A stretch of 64,000 nt of DNA, taken from Nothopassalora personata (Eukaryota; Ascomycota; Dothideomycetes; Mycosphaerellales; Mycosphaerellaceae). Under the pieces are notes generated by a model. That model did not search any database. It worked only from the letters and a program-made list of their open reading frames with translations, and was not told where the DNA came from. Below, piece by piece: positions 55,001 through 64,000 of this stretch; position 1 is the first letter of the stretch, and each line of letters begins with the position of its first letter. Position numbers and translations under genes: made by a program. The stretch spans positions 4,774,001 to 4,838,000 of the forward strand of contig CM066291.1 in assembly GCA_033816765.1 (NCBI GenBank), written 5' to 3'.

Positions 55001-57373
55001 CCTTTGTGACCCGGTACCACGTACGTTCAATGCACCGTTGCGGAACGTTCCTGTTTCTCACCCATGCGGCAGTAGCGTGCACATGAAGCGTGACAATGTG
55101 TCCATATTGTCAGAATCAGCAGCTCGGCCCGCACGCCAGTTGGAAGCAGCGCCAGGTCATGTGTACTGTAGGAACACATGGCTCGACCTTCCTAGCTTAG
55201 TCGGATCGCGGTTCAACATCAACGATCCTGGCACGCATCTCCTCGTCCGCCAGTATTGACACTATCATTCCAACAAGACGCAAGCCCGATAACCTGCAGC
55301 ATCAACCTTAGGGCGCCCCTGGATCATCTATGGACGGTCGATCTGCATAGAACAACCTTGGGGAAGTGTCATGAGCCAAGGTCAATGTTCGCGTCGCCCT
55401 CACTGGGCCTGTTCAGGGTCATGGCAGCCGGAGGATGGTTCATGCACTGTCGCACGTGGTTGTGGACTAATGGACGCCTCAGCAAGAAGTATGATTGGTC
55501 GCAGATCGTACAGTTTGAGTTTCGGGACATCGCGGAGTGACGAGGTGAGGTCAGATTAGGCAAGATCTTCGACAACAACACTTGGTCTTCCGACTTGGTT
55601 GAACTTCATCGCCTACTGATGATTACACAGGTAGGTATACATCCTCCCCATTCTTGTTGCCTGCATACAGAACAGCTTGTCCTGGGAGCGACATGACTGG
55701 TGAGATGACAACCGAAAGTATTTTCTCGAAGAACGCCTTCCTCGCCGCCGTCGCCCGAGTGGCTTGCATACTCATGGCAGTTCCCGAACCATCAGTAAGA
55801 CCAGTGAACATTGTCCAGTGACAACCGCGCTCGCACCAAATTTGCAAACATCTGCCGAAAACACACTCGTCGGCATTTGCGGTGAATAGAAACTGTAATG
55901 TGCAAGCAGCTCGACGACGCGGTCGCCCGCCATGTGCTATGGCTTGCAGCTGCCACGTTTCAGTGAGAAAGCTTCCTACGCGTAGCTTGTGATATCGGTG
56001 AGATAACACTTCTTCGGACGAAGCTGACCAGATAGGGGGGATCGATATTAGCCATGGTATGGGCAGTCTGATGTGCGACGCACAATGCAGCCCAAGCACA
56101 CCGACAACGATGAACCGCCGCACAAATCACGGAAGAGACCGCCACCATAGCATGACATGATACCACGCACTTTCGCAAAGACATGAAATCGCTCACACCA
56201 GGCGTCTACCTCACACTTTACCCCGAGGCGCCTGCATGTCGAAGGAGTGGTGCAGTCGCGTGACACGACGCGCGTGTGCCACACGACGCGAACCATGGCG
56301 TTGAGCTGGAACTGCAAGCTCGCGCACTCAAGGTCAGTGGTCTTCAATCTCGTGCGAAGTACTGGGGCTTATCGGACAATACTGGCAAGCGCCTCAATGG
56401 ATAGGCAGTAAAATCCTTGCGCATGTTGAATCCGCGAGACACGTCGTATCAATTAAAGACCAGTCATCGGCACAGATTGAACGGCATGTAGAAGCGACAA
56501 CATGAACATCGATCGATCGATAAGTACAGGCGCCTGGCCTTATTGGCATCGGAGCGCGTAGAAGCGTCAACGACAGATGCGCTGTGGAACTGGATAGTCA
56601 AATGCTCGGACCGCAATCCTCAAGACCAAATAGTTTGTACGTGTGGAGTGATACCGCTGGAGAATGGCCCCAAGCGCAAAGAATGATCTGAACCTGCACG
56701 TCCTTGTAACCAACCAGAAGCAGGATGAGGACCCAAAGTTCCCCATGAACGATTCCCATCACAATCGCACAATGATCAATCATCGATGCCAAAGCTTGTA
56801 AGAACCCGCCAGAGAGAACTACTACTACTACTACAGTTCTGATTCGCAACAACCGTGAAGTAGTCCGCTCTTGACCCCAAAGCGCACGGCTCAGATTTTC
56901 CCCTTCCCCTTCGCCTTCGCCTTCGCCGCAGCAGAAAGTGTTTTAAAGGTCCGAGACTGAGTCTGCTCCAGCCAAGCTTGTCTTGTCATTCATGTTACTT
57001 ACGAGCTTCCCGAGAAACCACGGACGACATCGCGTTAAAGCAACTCACTAGTAAGTGGTCTGACAAGCGCCATCGCATTGCATCGCGTCGCATCGCATCA
57101 CGTTACAAGCTCTCGCCTCTGGTCACGGTAGCTTGCTTGCAGGGTGGTGAATGTGAGATGTGGCGCAAATGTTGAAGCCCCTTTTCCAAGAACAAGAATA
57201 CTTCAGCACCTGGCCACATACACGCCCGAGGCCGTTGTGTGCATGCTCTCAACACTCACGTCTCCGGTCAGCGGGTGGGTGGGGACACTGATGGGAACGC
57301 TCAGAACGCTATCATTGGTCATCATCTCATATATTCAGTGCTATCAAGCCCCATGGCACGATCGCTGGGGGAA
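52093..57373. other. Long gene-poor region
   Basis: 5.3 kb without a recognisable gene, RNA or transposon end. Several ORFs of 130-190 residues occur but have no domain text. The best of them is on the minus strand at 55623-56123 (166 residues, Cys at CVFGRCLQIWCERGC, weak hydrophobic start). TAC/GTA (56819-56834) and CATCG-type (57074-57100) microsatellites are present. It may be decayed old repeat DNA or hold fast-evolving or RNA genes that I cannot see. Confidence 0.4.
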
Positions 57374-59563
57374 CTACCGGCCAGCACGCCGCAGCCTCCC
57401 TCCGCGTCCAGTCCCGATCCCGCCATCATTCCCAATCTGCTGCATCTCAGGCCTCTCGACAGCACCTTCGTTCGGTCTCGTCGGCCGTCCGCCGATCAGC
57501 GCCACGGGAGCCGCTCTCTCTCCCGTGGCCTCACCTGCTTCTCTCACTTCCTTCTGGCTCAAGCCAATCGCATCGGCATACTCGCCGAACTGCAGCATGA
57601 TCTGTTTGAGCGAAGCCTTGAGGATTTCTAGAAGTTCTTGCACTTCTGCGACCTGGCGATCTTGCTCGGTGAAGCCGAGGTCCGTCCAGTTCGGCTTGAT
57701 AGTTCGTGTGTAAGTCTCGATGCTCTTGATCGTGGTTGTGAATGTGCGGACGATCTTGCCGATGTCGTTCTGAACTTGGCCGTAGTCATCCTCTCTGAGA
57801 GACTTGACTGCCAGCTCGCTGAGGGACTTTATGGCAAAAACGATGTTGGCCCTGTGGGAAGTAGGTGAGCCGAAGATGACTTTCTTCACCTGCCGCGCGA
57901 AAGTGTTCTTGAAGACTTCGCCGATGGGGGAACGCAGGATCTTGGCCAAGTAGCCGTCTGCTTGTTCCTGGATGTGACTGCGAGAGAGACGCTGTCGGCC
58001 CTCTGGTGAGACAAGTTGATCTGCGCCGTACTCCAGATACTTGAGCGCGGTTGGTGTGATAGGATTTTGGACATTTGCCGATTGACCAACACTCTTCGCG
58101 AAGTTGCCGACAGTTGACGCGAAGTCTGATCTCTTCTTTGCGAAGACGTCGCCATCGGCAGCGACGGCGCGATCGGCTATCTTCGGGAGGCCTGTCTTCG
58201 CTGGATTGGCCTTTCCCAGATCGTCTCCAACCAGTCGGTCGAGTGGCGTCTCCTCCGGCACTGGCTTCTGCATCGGTGCTGTCTCCGTCGAGATTCGGTT
58301 GACGATTGCCTGAACCTCCTGCAATGCAAGATCGCAGATCTGTGACCACGTGCTGCCATCCTTCCTTGCCACTTCCGTGTAGAGGGTCTTTCGTCTGTCA
58401 TCGTACTTGGTAGCAATGAGATAGAGCTCCCAGAAAGCGAAAGTCTTATTCACCTCTCTCTTACTCCTCAAGCCGTTCAGTAAGCTACCGTTTGGGTCTT
58501 TGCTCTTTCTGAGAACGACACCTCTTGCATCCTTGACCTCGCTGGTGAGGGGTGCATCTTTGAGGATTGGGGGTTGAGCGACGACCACGCTGAAGATGGT
58601 GTTCGAGATCTCCCACAAGATTGAAAGTGCCAGCGGTGCCGTGAAAGTTTGCCGGAAGAGAGACCAGATGTGGAGGTCTGATATGCCTGGTGGTGGTGCT
58701 GAGCTGGGCAGCTGAAACCAGGTTCGGGCAATGCTATAGAAGAACGACCATAGCGGTCTTCGCAGGAACAGGAAGTAGATGAAGATGTGCGCCATGACGG
58801 TAATGATTGTGATATTGACAGCGCTGTGCACGATCGGACCCAGCCTGTCAGCCAGTGCCCGTACAACAGCTGGTAACCTTGCCACTGCCTCTGGCGAGAG
58901 TATCCTTGTCAAGACGTTCTTCTTCGCCTCTTCTTCCCTTTCCTGCTCTTCTCGTGGCGTAGCGGGTATCTTCACGTAGTCGTAATCCCTGACCAGATGT
59001 AATCCTGAATGAAAGACGCCCAGCACAGTGAACAGACTCCTCAAGAAGATCGGGTTCTCGTTCAGCCTCGGTCGCTCATATGACTCATACGGCAGTACGA
59101 GACCCAGCTCGGCGCTATCACTTCTTGTCCAGACATAGAACTCTCCAAACAACCAGCCGGAGAAAGCGTACCAGCCAACGGTGTGCAACGTCGTCCCCAA
59201 TCTTCTCCACGCCAGATCATACGCTGCCTCTGCAACACTGCTCGTGATTCGCTCTCCGATGTGCATATTCGAGACTCGAACGACCAGAATGGACAAGCAA
59301 GTTATGAGCAAGATGGATGCGCGAGCTCCTGCTGGGCCGAGAGGGAACCATGCCGTTACTATGGTTCCGCGAAAGTTGGTGATGACAATGCCGAAAACAT
59401 AGCACACGGCCAGCAGGATCCCTACTGCCTTCATCAAGCGGCGATGTAGCGCTGGTGTGAGGAATTCCTTGTATTGGCGCACTCGTTCTGCAGACGCTCC
59501 AGCAGATGCATTGGGTCGCACTGCCAGGATGTTTTGCTGGAGAGTCGTCGTTTGCGTCGCCAT
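57374..59563 (-). CDS. NDC1: Nuclear pore membrane nucleoporin Ndc1
   Basis: Single exon of 729 residues. N-terminal half has about six membrane segments (LMKAVGILLAVCYVFGIVI, ASILLITCLSILVV, VGWYAFSGWLFGEFYVW, FLRSLFTVLGVFHSGLHLV, ITIITVMAHIFIYFLFL, FTAPLALSILWEISNTIFSV), then a soluble cytoplasmic C-terminal half. Family text: YKEFLTPALHRR, LWSFFYSIARTWFQLP, FAFWELYLIATKYDDRRKTLYTE. These match the fungal Ndc1_Nup family, which anchors nuclear pores and spindle pole bodies in the nuclear envelope. Start ATG 59563 gives the expected N-terminus. Confidence 0.88.
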   Translation of the reverse strand: MATQTTTLQQNILAVRPNASAGASAERVRQYKEFLTPALHRRLMKAVGILLAVCYVFGIVITNFRGTIVTAWFPLGPAGARASILLITCLSILVVRVSNMHIGERITSSVAEAAYDLAWRRLGTTLHTVGWYAFSGWLFGEFYVWTRSDSAELGLVLPYESYERPRLNENPIFLRSLFTVLGVFHSGLHLVRDYDYVKIPATPREEQEREEEAKKNVLTRILSPEAVARLPAVVRALADRLGPIVHSAVNITIITVMAHIFIYFLFLRRPLWSFFYSIARTWFQLPSSAPPPGISDLHIWSLFRQTFTAPLALSILWEISNTIFSVVVAQPPILKDAPLTSEVKDARGVVLRKSKDPNGSLLNGLRSKREVNKTFAFWELYLIATKYDDRRKTLYTEVARKDGSTWSQICDLALQEVQAIVNRISTETAPMQKPVPEETPLDRLVGDDLGKANPAKTGLPKIADRAVAADGDVFAKKRSDFASTVGNFAKSVGQSANVQNPITPTALKYLEYGADQLVSPEGRQRLSRSHIQEQADGYLAKILRSPIGEVFKNTFARQVKKVIFGSPTSHRANIVFAIKSLSELAVKSLREDDYGQVQNDIGKIVRTFTTTIKSIETYTRTIKPNWTDLGFTEQDRQVAEVQELLEILKASLKQIMLQFGEYADAIGLSQKEVREAGEATGERAAPVALIGGRPTRPNEGAVERPEMQQIGNDGGIGTGRGGRLRRAGR

Positions 59564-59867
59564 CGTCGAGATGGTGAGAAGAAGGGCGAGAGGGCTTTTA
59601 GCGTGGCATGGCGTAGTAAAGGGGCGTCGAGCAAAGTCGTCAAGTGAATGAATGGAGCTTTGTTTCCAGCGTTGCTGGGAGACGTGAAGGCTCCCGCTCC
59701 ACGCCCTACGTGAGGCGCTTGACTCTAAGCGTCTGAGCCTGCTGAGACAACACTCCGTCTAACGTCATGCGCCGCGCCCTCACCTCGTGAACGTCAACGT
59801 GTAGATAGACCTGAGGCACTCGCCATTCACCTCACAACAACATCGACATCCATACAATACCGCCACC
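59564..59867. promoter_or_regulatory. Short shared promoter NDC1 / PEP12-like
   Basis: Only 304 bases separate the divergent start codons, so both promoters lie here. No specific element is recognised. Confidence 0.5.
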
Positions 59868-60689
59868 ATGTCCTTCCACAACTCCAGCATCCTCGAATCC
59901 CAGCCCACAACCTGGCGCCGACAGGATGATCCCCAATACGCCGACGACCCCGAGTTCCAGCGCTACACGACCCAACTCAGCGACAAGCTCTTCTCCCTCA
60001 CCTCCGGCATCTCCAAACTCTCCTCCCAGATAGCTCTCCTGGGTACTCGCCGCGAAACAGATCGCGTCCGAGAAAGAGTACAAGACCTCCTCACAGAAAC
60101 CGGCGACGGCTTCAAAGAGGTCGGCGAAGGCCTGAAGAAAGTACAGCAGTGGCACGATCTAGGACCCTCGCAAAAGTACACAGCCGGCAAACTAGGGACA
60201 GAATTCCGCGCCAGTCTGACAGAGTTCCAAAATCTGCAGCGGCAAGCCCTCGATAAGCAACGAGCATCCGCAGCAGCTGGACGTGCAGCGTTGGATGATG
60301 AGGCAAGACCATCAGAAGGCGGTTCGGCACAGCAGCAACAGCAGCAATTGCAACAGCAGGAGCAGTTACGACTGGCAGATCAAAGCGAGGTCGACTTCCA
60401 AGAGAGCTTGATCATCGAGCGAGAAAGCGAGATCAGAAATATCGAGACCTCGGTCAGCGAGTTGAATGAACTGTTCCGGGATGTAGCGACGATGGTGCAC
60501 GATCAGGGGCAGTCGTTGGATATCATTGAGACGAATGTAACGCAGACCAGGGATGATACGAGGAATGCGGATCAGCAGTTGAGGACGGCGAGCAGGCATC
60601 AGAAGAGTGCGAGGGGAAAGGCGTGTTGTTTGTTGATCATCTTGGCGATTGTGTTAGCGATTGTCATTCTGGCTGTTGTTTTGGGTTGA
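59868..60689 (+). CDS. Qa-SNARE of the Pep12/syntaxin-7 type
   Basis: Single exon of 273 residues. N-terminal Habc-like helices (YTTQLSDKLFSLTSGISKLSSQI...RVQDLLTETGDGFKEVGEGLK), a Gln-rich linker (AQQQQQQLQQQEQLR, from a CAG tract), the t-SNARE helix (LIIERESEIRNIETSVSELNELFRDVATMVHDQGQSLDIIETNV) with the central zero-layer Gln near HDQG, and a C-terminal membrane anchor (CCLLIILAIVLAIVILAVVLG). This is the tail-anchored endosomal/vacuolar syntaxin layout; Pep12 is the best name, Vam3 an alternative. Confidence 0.88.
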   Translation: MSFHNSSILESQPTTWRRQDDPQYADDPEFQRYTTQLSDKLFSLTSGISKLSSQIALLGTRRETDRVRERVQDLLTETGDGFKEVGEGLKKVQQWHDLGPSQKYTAGKLGTEFRASLTEFQNLQRQALDKQRASAAAGRAALDDEARPSEGGSAQQQQQQLQQQEQLRLADQSEVDFQESLIIERESEIRNIETSVSELNELFRDVATMVHDQGQSLDIIETNVTQTRDDTRNADQQLRTASRHQKSARGKACCLLIILAIVLAIVILAVVLG

Positions 60690-61226
60690 GTGCGATCGTG
60701 GCGAGCTGTGAAGGGCGGAATACAGGCGTGAGCATGGTATGCATCAGGTGTACATTGATTGAGGCGTTGTAGCGTAATGTGTATATGGCTTACCAGAGGC
60801 AGATCTCACGACACGATACTTGCGACTCAGGTCATATCGAATGAATCTCAGCCCTTTCAAAAGTGTGTAAGGGCTAGTCTGAGCACCTTTGTGACACAAA
60901 CTAGCGGTCAGCATCACAGGCTCTTTTCTCAGTTCCGCTTCACTGGGTCTGAAATGCAGCAGCAGTCACATGCGGGCATGGGTGCCGACCTCGTCTTATT
61001 GTCATTCTGCTATTGTAACAATGACAACGATAGCACCACCGACCAGTCGCCACAATGCTATCAGAAGACCACCTATCAACGGCATCTAGCCACAGCCAGT
61101 ACCATGATCACCATGACAGATCTGAGGATGAGTCCAAAGCAGTAGCACGGTAATGTTCCTCCGCTGCCACCAGTCATTGACTTATCATTGACTACGTGCA
61201 GTGAGCTGCTCACCAACGTGACCGCC
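60690..61226. other. Intergenic, nothing recognised
   Basis: No gene is seen. Confidence 0.4.
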
Positions 61227-62084
61227 ATGTTCGACGTCGAACCACCTTCGCCCCTCAAGAACGTCATCGAGGACATTCTTGCTGGTAGCGACCAGCTATA
61301 CCTATCATTGCCACCATCTGACACCACCTACAACGAGGACACCGACGAAGAGCAATATCACGCCATCTCGGACGACTCCGACAGCTCCGCTGATACTCCA
61401 CCACCACGCCGTCGAGATTCGATCATGGCTTCGGAGCAAGCGAAAGTACCTGACAAATCATCGACCAAGCAAGATGCAGACGACCAGAAGACCCGCGCCG
61501 CACAAAAGGTGTTGAGCACTTACGAGCTGCTGGAGCACATCTTACTCGATCTCGCCGCACCGACCGACTCCCGAACCTCTCGCAAGGACATGCAAGGCTT
61601 GAAGACCACACTCTTGGCCGAGAGAGTGAACAAAACCTTCCGCTACGTCATCAAACGCTCCGCCAAACTACAAGAAGAACTCTTCTTCAAGTACAACGCC
61701 GACAAAGGTCGAGACTGCGACAGAATCGCCTGGAATCCGTTCCTCATCCTCCACTCAGCGTGCACCACTGGTGGGGGCTGTATTCAAAGCATCCATCGCG
61801 ATGGCCTCATTCAGATCGAGCCTCGAGGACCTGACATGGGGGAATACTTCTCTCTACCCAGCTCTTACCATGGCGCGGGCAGAGGGAATGGGCAGCAGAG
61901 CTGGAGACGGATGCTGGTGTGCCAGGGCGAGCCGCTGGACATGCAGCTGAATGTTAACCCTCATGCACCGGATCTTGAGGCTTGGTGGTGCACGCGGCTC
62001 GTGGTAGGGACGAGGGCTACGATGGGACAGGTTTGGGATAAGGTCTTTGTGGAGAGGGATTGGAAGCTGCAGTGCGGGATCTAG
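61227..62084 (+). CDS. F-box-like hypothetical protein
   Basis: From ATG 61227, 285 residues; a non-ATG open extension reaches 61188. The acidic N-terminus is disordered. The core starts KVLSTYELLEHILLDLAAP and continues LLAERVNKTFRYVIKRSAKLQEELFFK, the F-box-like opening of a large dothideomycete family. The C-terminal part (PDLEAWWCTRLVVGTRATMGQVWDKVF) is the usual closing phrase. Likely an adaptor of unknown partner; many paralogues are expected in the genome. A degraded paralogue lies 540 bases downstream. Confidence 0.65.
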   Translation: MFDVEPPSPLKNVIEDILAGSDQLYLSLPPSDTTYNEDTDEEQYHAISDDSDSSADTPPPRRRDSIMASEQAKVPDKSSTKQDADDQKTRAAQKVLSTYELLEHILLDLAAPTDSRTSRKDMQGLKTTLLAERVNKTFRYVIKRSAKLQEELFFKYNADKGRDCDRIAWNPFLILHSACTTGGGCIQSIHRDGLIQIEPRGPDMGEYFSLPSSYHGAGRGNGQQSWRRMLVCQGEPLDMQLNVNPHAPDLEAWWCTRLVVGTRATMGQVWDKVFVERDWKLQCGI

Positions 62085-62625
62085 CGGCGATGCATGAGAT
62101 ATTGATTGGGTTGAAGATCATCTTGGGACATTTTTCAGGGATAGACTACGACGAAATCGGCTTTAACCGGAGCTTCCGGGCCGGGGAAGTTCTTGACATA
62201 GCAGCGGGGATCTGAAAGAATGGGGGCCACAGTGGAATCGGCATGTAGTATTATACATACTCTAGGCATGAGCAATATGCATTGACCCCTGGTCTCGAAC
62301 CCTGTCTCGAACCCTGGTAAGATAACGACTGATTATCCAGCACTGTGTCGCATCGTCGGCGGATTCGATCTTCGCGCGGGCTTTCTGGCACTTCACTTCT
62401 TCTTTATGCAGAGCTATAAGAATCCCTGGTCGATCTCATGCTCCTCTTCCAAATGATGTACAGCAGGGAGAGCAACCCCCGGAACAGACCTCAAGAACCC
62501 TGCGCTTTCTCGGACCGTGAATTTCTCCAATCTCTTCTCCCACTGCTTGCTAACGAACGTCACGCCAGGTCATGCACACTCCCCTCAGCTTCTGACTCCG
62601 CTTCAAGGCGCAGCACGGCTACACT
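62085..62625. other. Intergenic, nothing recognised
   Basis: Contains a short direct repeat CTCGAACCCTG (about 62292-62314). No gene is seen. Confidence 0.35.
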
Positions 62626-62886
62626 TTTCTCGGCATGCGCCAACCACCTTTCTACGGCGCCAATAATGGCGGCCAAGGCCGCGCATTATTACTCCAGTTC
62701 TACCACATCCTCGGGCCCTGTCGACACTTCGTCATCTCTCCGCGGTCATCAGGGTCTTTGGTGTACTCCACGCGGGCAATTCTCACATCTTCCACGACAC
62801 TCGGCGACGTCTACGATGAGCTTTGTCGACAGCGGAATTATGTTGGACCTGAGAAGGCGAGAAATTTAGCAATGCGATTTAGATAG
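62626..62886 (+). pseudogene. Possible degraded C-terminus of an F-box-like paralogue
   Basis: The frame reading MRQPPFYGANNG...SGSLVYSTRAILTSSTTLGDVYDELCRQRNY resembles, in order and spacing, the end of the intact gene upstream (EAWWCTRLVVGTRATMGQVWDKVF). The N-terminal F-box part is missing. The similarity is short, so this is tentative. Confidence 0.35.
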
Positions 62887-64000
62887 TAGCCGCTACGACT
62901 TTGGAGGTCCGAAGCTGGAAGAATGAGATGGCCCATTGCGTTGTGTTGATCAGCACTAAATATCTCCGTCGCAGTAAGTAGAGATGCGCAGCCGGCACGA
63001 AAGCAATATCAATTTTCGTATAAGGGAGCATTGATCTCGGAGGTCAATCCTGCATTGAGATCATTGAGAGTAGAATAGTGTTCGCGCATCTGCTTACAGA
63101 GAGCCAAAGCCGACCCGAGCACATGAAGCTTGGCACTGGACTCCACCTAGTAGAAGTCCACAAACAAGGTTGAATGGAGTACAAAAAGCAGAATCCTATT
63201 CCCTAACCGACTGTTCCTGATATTGCACGGAGTCCCTCAACACCCTGATATCATTCGTTGGATACCTCACAGTCAAACCCTACGATGACGGGAGCAAAAA
63301 CGAGGTTGCGTAGCCGTCCGAATAGGAATTTGTCGATTGGTGGAGTAGGCAGGATGTAATGAGCACACATACCTTCAAAGTGAGACACACACCTGGCTCT
63401 TGACTTTCAGCTATAACTTGAAGCAGCAATGTACGTTTTCATAGTAAAGAAAAAGGTAAAACATTGACACTTGGCTTGACGAATCACTCTAAGTGTATCA
63501 AGACACCATGGATGGTGGTGCCGTGGGCAGCCGGTGTCGACACGTAACTCCGAGCGACATTCTTGACGCCGTAACATGGAGCCAAAGATGATTGTCGAGA
63601 ATCTATAGACTATCGACTTTATACCAACATATATCTTCAACGGGGAATAGATTGGTCGTATGCCATTCACTTTTGCTTTTGAATTTAGCAGAATATACCC
63701 TCGAGGTAGCACAAATTGCAGAACGCAATCAATCGTGGACCAAGAATGATAATAATAAATTCAGTCCTGCCACCGATATTGGCAGAAGATGACCTCCACC
63801 CAAGTACCGTTGAACCAAACCCGATTATCAAGATATCGCAAATTCCACACTCGGCATCTCTCCAATCGAACCTAACCCTTCTCCTTCTCAATCTCCATCA
63901 ACTGCATGCATCAAAAGGAGTACCAAACACTCCCACGTATACCAAAACGCCAAAAAGTGAAAGTAAAGTGCATAAGAACAACTACCCGTGTCTCCACAAT
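62887..64000. other. Intergenic to window end, nothing recognised
   Basis: AT-richer sequence with only short ORFs on both strands and no conserved text. Confidence 0.4.

Overview
The window is nuclear DNA of a filamentous ascomycete (Pezizomycotina; a Dothideomycete is my best guess, which is inference). Host genes have few short introns (about 50-200 bases, GT-AG, CTAAC/CTGAC-type branch sites), and several families are typical of these fungi: a Zn2Cys6 regulator, an MFS inositol transporter, and fungal complex I and bc1 subunits.

Layout. 1-20.4 kb holds conserved genes: exportin-1 (3' end cut by the window edge), the PP1 inhibitor Ypi1, a Pof1-like nucleotidyltransferase, complex I 21.3 kDa subunit, a HEI10-like RING/coiled-coil protein, a short-chain dehydrogenase, an inositol-type transporter, cobalamin-independent methionine synthase and a long disordered protein. 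20.5-31.2 kb is accessory. An 8.4 kb transposon (21186-29580) sits inside a decayed MFS transporter gene. 32.6-36.9 kb is conserved again (mitochondrial NAD-type carrier, Qcr7, 3-methyladenine DNA glycosylase). A 2.4 kb TA-flanked transposon lies at 37121-39553 and a small inverted-repeat element at 41912-42242. 47-64 kb carries glutathione reductase with an apparent mitochondrial leader exon, a Zn2Cys6 regulator, nucleoporin Ndc1 and a Pep12-like SNARE. About 5.3 kb between 52.1 and 57.4 kb has almost nothing recognisable.

The most interesting object is the 8.4 kb element. Its termini are long inverted repeats containing octamer arrays, and its interior is full of a 15-base motif often arranged as hairpins. 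It carries three genes: an rve-type DDE integrase, a zinc-ribbon/RING protein, and an intact seven-exon gene whose protein contains a near-copy of the histone H3 tail (H3 residues 7-30, 22 of 24 identical), an acidic patch and a C-terminal Cys cluster. The integrase and RING frames are interrupted 25 times, always by TAG or TAA and never by TGA. At many of these sites glutamine is expected, and tandem peptide repeats show this directly. Domain cysteines, histidines and tryptophans are intact. This looks either like Gln-type reading of UAR codons in a mobile element or like a very strand- and codon-biased C-to-T process.

How the genes relate: the conserved genes are unlinked housekeeping functions rather than a cluster. 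Divergent pairs (CRM1/YPI1, NDC1/PEP12) share short promoters. The mobile and relict DNA is concentrated in three islands between them.
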